This document shows positions 1 to 5,744 of a stretch of 5,791 nucleotides of DNA, one piece after another. Position 1 is the first letter of the stretch; each line of letters begins with the position of its first letter. The notes under the pieces were generated by a model, which worked only from the letters and a program-made list of their open reading frames with translations, had not been told where the DNA came from and ran no database searches. Both the position numbers and the translations under genes were made by a program. This DNA comes from Thermodesulfovibrio sp. (GTDB lineage Bacteria; Nitrospirota; Thermodesulfovibrionia; Thermodesulfovibrionales; Thermodesulfovibrionaceae). The stretch spans positions 1 through 5,791 of the forward strand of contig JAOAGU010000054.1 in the NCBI GenBank assembly GCA_026415595.1, read 5' to 3'.

Positions 1-19
1 AGATGTGTATAAGAGACAG
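1..19. other. Tn5/Nextera mosaic-end adapter (artefact)
   Basis: The first 19 bases, AGATGTGTATAAGAGACAG, are identical to the Tn5 transposase mosaic end used in tagmentation libraries. Reading leuC inward from the right, similarity to the family runs to about base 20 (…CTNGR then the first bases of a Leu codon) and stops exactly where the adapter begins. These bases are therefore untrimmed library sequence, not genome, and the biological sequence starts at base 20. Confidence 0.95.
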
Positions 20-933
20 AGTCTTCCATTTGTACATGAACCTATTACAACCTGATCTATCTTAATATGAGCAAGCTCTTGAGCTGGTTTAACATTTGAA
101 GGAAGATGAGGACAAGCGACCATAGGAGGAATTTTTGAACAGTTATACTCTTTTATTTCCAGGTATTTTGCATCAGGGTCGGAATTATAGAATTTATAAA
201 CCCTCTTTGCACGGGGCTTTACATACTCTTCTGTAATTCTATCAGGTATAATTATACCTGCCTTTGCTCCTGCCTCAATTGCCATGTTGCACATACTGAA
301 TCTGCCACTCATCTGCATATTATCAATAACTTCTCCTGTAAACTCCATCGCCATATAGGAGGCGCCGTCAACTCCAATGTCTCCGATTGTGTATAAAATT
401 AAGTCCTTTCCCCCAACCCATTTTTGAAGCTTTCCATAATATATAAATTTTATTGTCTCTGGAACTTTAAACCAGCATTCACCTGTTGCCATTGCCACTG
501 CTGCATCTGTAGAACCAACCCCGGTTGCAAAAGCTCCCAAAGCTCCATAGGTGCAGGTGTGACTATCTGCTCCAATTACAAGGTCACCAGGCAAAACAAT
601 TCCTTCTTCAGGTAAAAGAGCGTGTTCTATTCCAACTCTACCAATTTCAAAATAATGCTTGATTTTGTATTTCTGCGCAAATTCTTTAAGCATCTTACAC
701 TGTTCAGCAGCTTTTATGTCCTTTTGAGGAGTAAAGTGATCTGGAACAAGAGCTATTTTTTCTCTATCAAAGACATCTTTAACTCTTAGTTTTTCAAATT
801 CCTTTATGGCAATGGGAGCTGTAATATCATTGGCTAAGACAATGTCTACCTTTGCATTTATTATCTCTCCAGGTGTGAGTTCTTTTTTTCCGGCATGTTC
901 TGCGAGAATTTTTTCAGATATGGTCATTCCCAT
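20..933 (-). CDS. leuC: 3-isopropylmalate dehydratase large subunit LeuC, 3'-truncated
   Basis: The product isomerises 2-isopropylmalate to 3-isopropylmalate in cytoplasmic leucine synthesis, working with the small subunit LeuD and a 4Fe-4S cluster. About 304 residues remain of the usual 420 or so. Family landmarks in order are GIEHALLPEEG, the substrate-site block GADSHTCTYGALGAFATG, GGKDLILYTIGDIGVDGA, PPMVACPHLPSNV and VIGSCTNGR. The cysteine of SCTN is residue 300 and would be the first cluster ligand; the other two ligands and the C-terminal part are lost at the contig edge. The start is ATG at 933, with AGGAGG at 941-946 seven bases upstream; the in-frame ATG at 927 is worse placed. The sequence resembles the shorter LeuC/homoaconitase-like subtype common in deltaproteobacteria, Nitrospirota and archaea. 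Homoaconitase or dimethylmalate dehydratase are less likely alternatives. The gene is divergent from the DUF2400 gene; no leuD is visible. Confidence 0.9.
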
Positions 934-940
934 ATTTATT

Positions 941-946
941 CCTCCT
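941..946 (-). promoter_or_regulatory. leuC ribosome binding site
   Basis: On the minus strand this reads AGGAGG, a full Shine-Dalgarno core, seven bases before the ATG at 933. It decides between the two nearby in-frame ATGs (933 and 927) in favour of 933. Confidence 0.85.
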
Positions 947-948
947 CA

Positions 949-980
949 TTATGCAATTTCAAAGTTTTATTATTGCATAA
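949..980. repeat. 9-bp perfect inverted repeat, possible operator or leader hairpin
   Basis: TTATGCAAT at 949-957 is exactly mirrored by ATTGCATAA at 972-980, with 14 bases between and arm centres 23 bp (about two helical turns) apart. It fills most of the 74-bp gap between leuC and the divergent DUF2400 gene. As DNA it has the geometry of a dimeric repressor site. As RNA in the leuC transcript it would form a hairpin ending two bases before the Shine-Dalgarno sequence. I cannot name a regulator, and no convincing -35/-10 pair was identified for either gene. Confidence 0.5.
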
Positions 981-1007
981 GATATTGAAAATAATCAAAA
1001 ATAAAGG

Positions 1008-1808
1008 ATGGAAAAAATAAGGGATAAACTTGAAAGGCTATACAATTCTTTTGATTTTGAAAAAGCCGTTCAAAATGATCCTATAAAATTTCCAAAAAGA
1101 TTTACCGATCCTCTTGATATAGAGATTTCAGCTATTATTGCTTCTTCCTTTGCCTATGGAAGCATCAAATGTTTCTGTAATTTTCTTGAAGAACTCTTTA
1201 GAATTATGGGACGAAATCCTTCAGATTTTATATTAACTCTTAAGCCTTTAAAATTGATTGAAAAATTAAATATAAAATACAGGTTTAGCTCAATTCATGA
1301 CATAGTTGCCTTTTTATTTATTCTTAGAAATATGCTTGAAAACTCTCCCTCAAAGTCTCTTGAAGATTATTTTCAATGTCATTCTGAGCGAAGCGAAGAA
1401 TCCCCTTCCTTAATATCAAGAATTTTCAATTTTACTCAATCAGTCATTAAAACAGATTTAACCCCTATCTATGGAAAAAATATTAAGCCTCAAGGTCTCC
1501 TACACTTTTTTCCAGACCCATTGAAAGGTAGTCCTTGTAAAAGAATTAATCTTTTCCTTAGATGGATGGTAAGAAAAAAAGATGTAGATTTTGGTCTATG
1601 GGAAACAATTAAACCCAACGAAATTATTATACCTTTGGATATTCACATATGGAGAGTATCAAAAAAATTTGGATTAACAAATCGAAATACTCAAAGTATG
1701 AAAACCGCCATTGAAATTACAAAAAGTTTAATTAAAATAGAGCCAGATGATCCACTGAAATATGACTTTGTATTGTGTCACAGTCATATTAATTCTTTGA
1801 TATTTTGA
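1008..1808 (+). CDS. DUF2400 / TIGR02757 family protein
   Basis: This is a 266-residue soluble protein of the DUF2400 (TIGR02757) family, whose function is not established. Family landmarks are DPLDIEISAIIASSFAYG (34-51), the GSPCKRINLFLRWMVRK block (174-190), IIPLDIHIWRVSKKFGLT (207-224) and DPLKYDFVLCH (248-258). The length is normal for the family and the C-terminus looks complete. The segment around LDIHIWRV resembles the VDTHVxRV segment that carries the catalytic aspartate in HhH-GPD DNA glycosylases, with Lys178 and Asp211 as possible lysine and aspartate; this is inference. The start ATG has only AAAGG directly abutting it, so ribosome binding looks weak, but the protein begins where family members do. 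Residues 125-132 (HSERSEES) come from a dispersed repeat inserted in frame at a variable loop. The gene ends at a terminator shared with the converging porin gene. Confidence 0.85.
   Translation: MEKIRDKLERLYNSFDFEKAVQNDPIKFPKRFTDPLDIEISAIIASSFAYGSIKCFCNFLEELFRIMGRNPSDFILTLKPLKLIEKLNIKYRFSSIHDIVAFLFILRNMLENSPSKSLEDYFQCHSERSEESPSLISRIFNFTQSVIKTDLTPIYGKNIKPQGLLHFFPDPLKGSPCKRINLFLRWMVRKKDVDFGLWETIKPNEIIIPLDIHIWRVSKKFGLTNRNTQSMKTAIEITKSLIKIEPDDPLKYDFVLCHSHINSLIF
1377..1403 (+). repeat. Dispersed HSERSEES-type repeat inside the DUF2400 gene
   Basis: The core TCTGAGCGAAGCGAAGAAT, preceded by TGTCAT, matches a short repeat I recognise from many unrelated bacterial genomes and metagenomes, where its translation gives the recurrent peptide CHSERSEES. 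The outer ATTCT and AGAAT can pair around a GAGCGAAGCGA loop. Here it adds about nine codons in frame between SLEDYF and SLISRIF without stopping the gene. Only one copy is visible in this window, so copy number in the genome cannot be judged. Confidence 0.65.
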
Positions 1809-1870
1809 TATAATGAATAGTAATAGTAAAAATTTCAAAATTGAAATTTAAACTAATTGTTTTATAAGCA

Positions 1871-1919
1871 AAAGGGGATGACGGAGAATAGAAATTTATC
1901 TCCAATCATCCCTTTTTTT
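1871..1919. terminator. Bidirectional rho-independent terminator
   Basis: AAAGGGGATGA at 1871-1881 pairs with TCATCCCTTTT at 1906-1916 (one G-T wobble), with an inner GGAG/CTCC stem at 1883-1886 and 1900-1903 and an AT-rich loop. On the plus strand the stem runs into seven Ts (1913-1919); on the minus strand it is followed by four Ts. It lies between two converging genes, ending three bases before the porin stop codon, so it probably serves both. Confidence 0.8.
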
Positions 1920-1922
1920 AGA

Positions 1923-3323
1923 TTATAGCCTATACTGAAGCTGCCATCTTATGAAAGCAGCGCTTTTTGTCTTGTCTGAATAGAAATTACCCGGGTCAAA
2001 ATACTCAATCTGAAGCATTCCATCAAGATTTTTATTGAATTTATAGTTTCCAATAATTGCCCAGAGGTCACCCCTGTTTTTACCATTGTTTGAAAACATA
2101 TCTCTATATGTTCCAGCGGTAATGTTAGTTTTTTCATCAGCCCAGAAACGCTGATAAGAGAGTGTGATGCCGAGGTCTTTCATTGGAGTAAGTCTAAGTC
2201 TGGTAATAAGAGCTTTTATATTGGTCCAGTATCCTGGAATAGGTCCACCTTTACCACCAGTCTCAGGAATAAGAGTGTATATTAAAAGCTCATTCCACTG
2301 AGGTGCTCTTGAAAATAAGGGATTAAATCCTTCGTTTTTATTTGTATCAGTTTTGTCACCTGATAAATAGATATAACCGATCTCTAAATTAGGTTTAAGG
2401 GGGCAGTTTTTAAAGTTATATCCTGCAAAGGCATATCCACCAAGTCCACTAATTCTATTTCCACTAAGCTCATACTTGCCGGTTTGCTTGGCAAGCTCAC
2501 CTCTCATTGAAAAATCACTTATTTTGAAAACGGCTCTTAATCCGAAAGTATTGATGTAACTTTCAGGAATACCAATATATTCTTTTTCTTTTTTGTAAAT
2601 ATAGTAAGGTTCAATATTTAACCAGTCAATGATTTTATGTCTACCATAAATCCAGAAGCCTCTTTCATTTGATGCAGCGAGTCTTTTTTTATGGTTAATA
2701 TATGCCCGACCAGCTGTATCGCTATCATAGTATGCAGGATAAAGACTTGGTAGATACTGGTCTGTTTTAGGATTTGATACATAGACAAGGTCAACAGAGT
2801 GACCATCTGCAATTAAAATTGTAGCCTTTAATGCATTAAAATAAAATGTTCTTGACCCATCCCCGGGTGTGCCGTCAATAATAAGAAAACCTTCTCCATA
2901 CATATCTTTTCCAAGAAAGTCCTGTCTTCCGATGCGAAAGGTTAATGGGATATTAAAAGGTTTTTTAATGTCAACATAAAGGTTGTCTATCACTACTTCG
3001 TCTTGGTCAAAATTTTTAAAATTTGTTCTTTTGTCAAGAGGTAATTCATATGGACCTGAAAAATATTTCGGTTCAGTAGCAAGCCTTACATAGGCACTTA
3101 AATTTTCATTAAATTTTACATTATCCCATAACTGAATTCTCAATCTAAAGAAATTTCTGTCCGGCTGAGCAGACTGAGCTACACCAAGAGAAACCACATT
3201 GTCCCAAATTTCTTGCCTTAGTCTAAATGCAGCACCAATGTCATTTTCAATTGCATAGCAAATTGCAGAAAAATTGAGAAGAAATAAAATTGTTAAAAAG
3301 ATTTTAGAAATTTTTTTTCTCAT
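1923..3323 (-). CDS. Alginate-export-family outer-membrane beta-barrel porin
   Basis: This predicted outer-membrane channel has 466 residues. A signal peptide is clear: basic RKKISK, a hydrophobic core IFLTILFLLNFSAI and a CYA-I cleavage site after residue 24. The mature part alternates polar and hydrophobic residues in amphipathic strands separated by Gly/Asn/Asp-rich loops, and ends in the strand AAFIRWQLQYRL. The stretch FRIGRQDF (129-136) followed by DGTPGDGSRTFYFNALKATI (150-169) matches the conserved GRQ…DG…R-F-A-R pattern of the alginate export (AlgE-like) family. In anaerobes and thermophiles such proteins are common and the substrate is usually unknown, so alginate should not be assumed. 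I use ATG at 3323 rather than the upstream in-frame TTG at 3338, because the extra codons (GRGK) are simply the Shine-Dalgarno tract read through. The gene appears monocistronic. Confidence 0.82.
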   Translation of the reverse strand: MRKKISKIFLTILFLLNFSAICYAIENDIGAAFRLRQEIWDNVVSLGVAQSAQPDRNFFRLRIQLWDNVKFNENLSAYVRLATEPKYFSGPYELPLDKRTNFKNFDQDEVVIDNLYVDIKKPFNIPLTFRIGRQDFLGKDMYGEGFLIIDGTPGDGSRTFYFNALKATILIADGHSVDLVYVSNPKTDQYLPSLYPAYYDSDTAGRAYINHKKRLAASNERGFWIYGRHKIIDWLNIEPYYIYKKEKEYIGIPESYINTFGLRAVFKISDFSMRGELAKQTGKYELSGNRISGLGGYAFAGYNFKNCPLKPNLEIGYIYLSGDKTDTNKNEGFNPLFSRAPQWNELLIYTLIPETGGKGGPIPGYWTNIKALITRLRLTPMKDLGITLSYQRFWADEKTNITAGTYRDMFSNNGKNRGDLWAIIGNYKFNKNLDGMLQIEYFDPGNFYSDKTKSAAFIRWQLQYRL

Positions 3324-3326
3324 TTT

Positions 3327-3336
3327 CCCCCTCCCC
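3327..3336 (-). promoter_or_regulatory. Porin ribosome binding site
   Basis: The minus strand reads GGGGAGGGGG, with the GGAGG core six bases before the ATG at 3323. It overlaps the alternative TTG start at 3338, which can therefore be discounted. Confidence 0.85.
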
Positions 3337-3352
3337 AAAATTTGAGTTGCAT

Positions 3353-3383
3353 ATTATAACATATATAAATATAAAAATAGCAA
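3353..3383 (-). promoter_or_regulatory. Porin promoter with extended -10
   Basis: On the minus strand TATAAT (3358-3353) is preceded by TGT, giving the extended -10 TGTTATAAT. A TTGCTA at 3383-3378 could be a -35 box, although its 19-base spacing is long. Transcription would begin near 3346, leaving a short leader of about 22 bases that contains the Shine-Dalgarno tract. Confidence 0.6.
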
Positions 3384-3389
3384 TTTTTT

Positions 3390-3406
3390 TGTTATAATGT
3401 TATAAC
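3390..3406 (+). promoter_or_regulatory. Diguanylate cyclase promoter -10 region and GTTATAA palindrome
   Basis: GTTATAATGTTATAAC (3391-3406) is a perfect 7-bp inverted repeat around TG. It contains TATAAT at 3393-3398 preceded by TGT, an extended -10 facing the PAS-GGDEF gene, and a second box TATAAC at 3401-3406. No good -35 is present. A third copy of the half-site lies at 3354-3360, overlapping the porin -10. The symmetry could mark an operator or could simply reflect adjacent -10 boxes on both strands. Confidence 0.5.
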
Positions 3407-3416
3407 TTAAAATAAT

Positions 3417-4307
3417 ATGTATATTAATGAAACTTTTTTAGCCTTGCTTAATTATCTGTATGAAGGAGTCTATATAATAGATAAACAGCGAAATATTATT
3501 TTTTGGAATAAATCTGCTGAAGAAATAACAGGTTACAAATCCGAAGAAGTTTTAGGCAGGAGTTGCAAAGATAATATATTAAGACATGTTGATAAAAATG
3601 GAAATGAATTATGTATTAATGGTTGTCCTATGGTATTTTCAATGGAAAATAGTGTCGTTGTGTCGGATGAAGTTTATCTTCATCATAAAAGTGGATACAG
3701 ATTGCTTGTTAGAGTCAAAGGCATACCAATATTAAAAAATGGAAAGGAGGCAAATGGTGTTATAGAATTATTTACTCCTGTTCTGCCCACCTTAGACCAT
3801 GATGATTTGTTTAATTTAGCTTTAAAAGACCCTCTAACTAAGCTTTATAATAGAAAGGGTTTTGATTTTATGTATCCTATTCGTCAAAGAGAGATGATGT
3901 TGCTTGATTATCATACTGGAGTTTTATTTTTTGATATAGATGATTTCAAAAAAATAAATGATACCTATGGGCATGAAGCAGGAGATAAGGTACTGTATGC
4001 TATTAGTCAAATTTTTATAAATTTTCTAAGACATCAAGATATAGTAGTAAGATGGGGAGGCGAGGAGTTTCTTGCAGTAATTTTTATTAAGGATTTAAAT
4101 CATGTAAAAATTATAGGCAAAAAATTAATAAAATTGATACAAACTTCATTTATAGAATATGGTAGCACAATTATAAAATTTACCCTATCAGGAGGCGGTA
4201 CTTTTTTAAAGAAAGAAGAAACTATTTTAGAGACAATCAAAAGAGCAGACCAGCTGATGTATGAGGCTAAAAGGCAGGGCAAAAATAGATTTATATGTGA
4301 TATTTAA
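3417..4307 (+). CDS. PAS-GGDEF diguanylate cyclase
   Basis: This predicted cytoplasmic enzyme makes the second messenger cyclic di-GMP from two GTP. The 296 residues comprise an N-terminal PAS sensor (about 8-120) and a GGDEF domain (about 135-294), with no membrane segment. The PAS part has the usual GVYIIDKQRNIIFWNKSAEEI entry (17-37) and cysteines at 50, 66 and 70 (LCINGCP), a pattern seen in a recurrent PAS subtype; ligand unknown. Catalytic features are intact: DPLTKLYNRKGF (138-149), FFDIDDFKKINDTYGHEAGD (171-190) with metal-binding aspartates, and the active-site GGEEF at 214-218. RHQD (205-208), exactly five residues before GGEEF, is the inhibitory I-site, so product feedback is expected. 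No Shine-Dalgarno sequence precedes the ATG, and the likely transcription start is only about 4-12 bases upstream. The gene is divergent from the porin. Confidence 0.9.
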   Translation: MYINETFLALLNYLYEGVYIIDKQRNIIFWNKSAEEITGYKSEEVLGRSCKDNILRHVDKNGNELCINGCPMVFSMENSVVVSDEVYLHHKSGYRLLVRVKGIPILKNGKEANGVIELFTPVLPTLDHDDLFNLALKDPLTKLYNRKGFDFMYPIRQREMMLLDYHTGVLFFDIDDFKKINDTYGHEAGDKVLYAISQIFINFLRHQDIVVRWGGEEFLAVIFIKDLNHVKIIGKKLIKLIQTSFIEYGSTIIKFTLSGGGTFLKKEETILETIKRADQLMYEAKRQGKNRFICDI

Positions 4308-4393
4308 GTTCATAATATAATATTAGCTTGATATTCACATGTCTATGATAATTATGTTTTAATTTTTTGACCCAAGAAGGGTAACTTAAGGTC

Positions 4394-4501
4394 ATGAAGG
4401 CCGTGGAAGGGAAGTATCCCAGCCACGGCTTTTTTATGAATCTGACTCATGAAGAGTCTCAAACCTCTCTGAAGGAAGTTAGAATGCTAAATACTATTTA
4501 A
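4394..4501 (+). other. Short 35-codon frame through the hairpin, possible tnpB tail relic
   Basis: An ATG at 4394 opens 35 codons ending at TAA 4499-4501, just before the receptor-like gene. The C-terminal part reads THEESQTSLKEVRML, reminiscent of the short TSLKQEA-like tails that end many TnpB proteins of IS200/IS605 elements, whose 3' ends overlap a structured guide RNA. There is no convincing ribosome binding site and the frame crosses the terminator-like hairpin, so it is most likely not a translated gene. The likeness is from memory and weak. A small hairpin GACTC-ATGAA-GAGTC (4444-4458) lies within it. Confidence 0.2.
4398..4435 (+). terminator. Strong terminator-like hairpin
   Basis: GCCGTGG (4400-4406) pairs with CCACGGC (4423-4429). 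Inside, after an AA/AG internal loop, GGGA (4409-4412) pairs with TCCC (4417-4420) around an AGTA loop. Six Ts (4430-4435) follow directly, the form of an intrinsic terminator. It lies 92 bases after the PAS-GGDEF stop and 77 bases before the next start codon, so it may end the cyclase transcript or act as an attenuator in the leader of the receptor-like gene. GACC (4369-4372) and GGTC (4390-4393) can form another helix just upstream. It did not match a riboswitch class that I know. Confidence 0.75.
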
Positions 4502-4512
4502 AGGGGATTGAG

Positions 4513-4899
4513 ATGGTTTATTTAGTTATCTTTGTTATTGGATTAATTCTATTTTATTTTACTCCAGCTTTTGCCGAGCAAAAAGATGAGGCAAAACTTG
4601 AGGAGATTGTGGTGACAGCCACAAAGACTGAATCTCCGATTGAAGATCTACCAGTAACTGTAAGGAGTATAGGTAGAGAAAACAGAAATCCTCAATGGAG
4701 AAACATAAAAGCTGTAAAGGATGGAAAAGTTTATAAATATCCTGTCCAAATAACAGGTCTTTTTACTCCAAGAGTTGTTCTTCTAATTGCTTGGCATGCC
4801 TCAAAATTTTATCCAGAGCTAAAAATAGATTGGGTAAAAATAGTTGATAATTTTTTTAAAAAATTTTATGGTATTAAATATGATGGACCAAGAAATTAA
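4513..4899 (+). CDS. Chimeric remnant: TonB-receptor N-terminus fused to binding-protein C-terminus
   Basis: The 128-residue product has two halves from different families. Residues 1-50 are the start of a TonB-dependent outer-membrane receptor: a signal peptide cleaved at AFA-EQ (after 21), the TonB box EEIVVTATKTE (30-40) and the beginning of the plug, SPIEDLPVTV. From about residue 51 the sequence becomes the last 75 or so residues of a FecB/BtuF-type ABC substrate-binding protein: NPQWRNIKAVKDGKVYKYP, then FTPRVVLLIAW…KFYPELKIDW and a final FFKKFYGIKYDG. The junction lies near base 4663. The rest of the plug, the barrel and most of the binding protein are absent, so neither activity is expected; it is best viewed as a relic of a large in-frame deletion or as an assembly join. 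The start is supported by AAGGGG at 4500-4505, seven bases upstream. It overlaps or nearly abuts the methyltransferase gene. Confidence 0.75.
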   Translation: MVYLVIFVIGLILFYFTPAFAEQKDEAKLEEIVVTATKTESPIEDLPVTVRSIGRENRNPQWRNIKAVKDGKVYKYPVQITGLFTPRVVLLIAWHASKFYPELKIDWVKIVDNFFKKFYGIKYDGPRN

Positions 4900-5737
4900 T
4901 TCCTCTTTGCTAATGAATACTAAATTTTGGGATAATCAATGGGAAAAGGCAATGGAAGTATCAACTGCGAATATTAGAGATGATAATTATGAAAAATGGT
5001 TGAACTTCTGGAATTTTATGAGTGACATTTACGAAGAAATAGAGAAAACTTCATCGGAACTCATCTTGAAGACAATAAATATATTTAAAAGTGAAGAGTT
5101 AATAAATAGGAAACACAGAATTTTGGAAATTGGCTGTGGAATAGGAAATTTCACTGTACCAATATCTTATGAAGTTAAACATGTTACTGCCTTAGATTAT
5201 TCAGCTGGAATGACTAAAAAACTCAAAGAAAGGACCGAAGCTTTTAGAATTGGCAACATTGAGATAATTACAGAAAAATGGGAAAATTTTTATTCCGAAG
5301 ATAGATATGATTTTGTCTTGGCTGCTTTTTGCCCTGCCATAAAAAATGCAGAATCACTAATAAGAATGAAAAAATACTCTAAGGGTTATGCTTGTTTAGT
5401 AACAACATCAAGATATGATAATCTTTTTAGACTTAGGGATGAACTATGGAAAAGATTGACAAATTCTGATTTTAAATCAGAGGGATATCATATTATATAC
5501 CCTTTTGCCATACTTTACTCCTTAGGACATAGACCTCAACTAAAAAAGATTAGTGCAAAAGGGATAATAATAAGGGAATTAGATAGTCTAATAATGCAGT
5601 ACTGTCAATACTTTAGTATATTTTTGCCAATCAAAGAAGCTCAAAAATCAATAATAACCCAATTTTTTGAGGAGAAAGCACATAAGGGCAAGGTAAAAAT
5701 TCAAAATGAGGCAGAAATTTACATTATGTGGTGGTAG
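4880..5737 (+). CDS. Class I SAM-dependent methyltransferase
   Basis: The predicted product (285 residues from this start) is a cytoplasmic Rossmann-fold methyltransferase. From this start, ILEIGCGIGNF (81-91) is motif I, which binds S-adenosylmethionine, and the acidic residue of VTALDYSAGM (Asp106) ends strand 2 and should hold the ribose. YDFVLAAFCPAI (143-154) is the motif IV region. The N-terminal FWDNQWEKA segment and the overall plan resemble methyltransferases that I associate with TonB/ABC loci for metals or corrinoids in deltaproteobacteria; the substrate is unknown. The start is uncertain: the longest frame begins at a TTG (4844) inside the preceding gene, ATGs occur at 4868, 4880, 4883 and 4913, and none has a clear Shine-Dalgarno sequence. 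Homology favours 4880-4913. Translational coupling to the preceding chimeric ORF, which stops at 4899, is plausible. Confidence 0.75.
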   Translation: MMDQEINSSLLMNTKFWDNQWEKAMEVSTANIRDDNYEKWLNFWNFMSDIYEEIEKTSSELILKTINIFKSEELINRKHRILEIGCGIGNFTVPISYEVKHVTALDYSAGMTKKLKERTEAFRIGNIEIITEKWENFYSEDRYDFVLAAFCPAIKNAESLIRMKKYSKGYACLVTTSRYDNLFRLRDELWKRLTNSDFKSEGYHIIYPFAILYSLGHRPQLKKISAKGIIIRELDSLIMQYCQYFSIFLPIKEAQKSIITQFFEEKAHKGKVKIQNEAEIYIMWW

Positions 5738-5744
5738 GAACTAA

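Noticed and set aside
424..988. Two small plus-strand ORFs (424-615 and 806-988)
   Set aside because: Both lie antisense to leuC, whose minus-strand frame has clear family motifs throughout; their translations resemble no known family.
1949..2812. Two small minus-strand ORFs (1949-2137 and 2618-2812)
   Set aside because: They are out-of-frame shadows inside the porin gene, without their own ribosome sites.
3324..3338. TTG start at 3338 for the porin, giving five extra residues
   Set aside because: The added codons are the purine-rich Shine-Dalgarno tract itself; ATG at 3323 has ideal spacing and directly precedes the signal peptide.
4100..4282. Minus-strand ORF of 60 codons
   Set aside because: It is antisense to the conserved GGDEF domain and looks like a mirror of its codons.
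4444..4475. Hammerhead-like ribozyme core (CTGA … small stem … CAAAC)
   Set aside because: The conserved CUGANGA and GAAA pairing pattern is not satisfied; the likeness is limited to a few bases.
4369..4512. Cobalamin riboswitch
   Set aside because: AAGGGAA is present and the gene context would suit, but the other conserved elements of the class (the GCCACTG block and the B12-box) are not seen.
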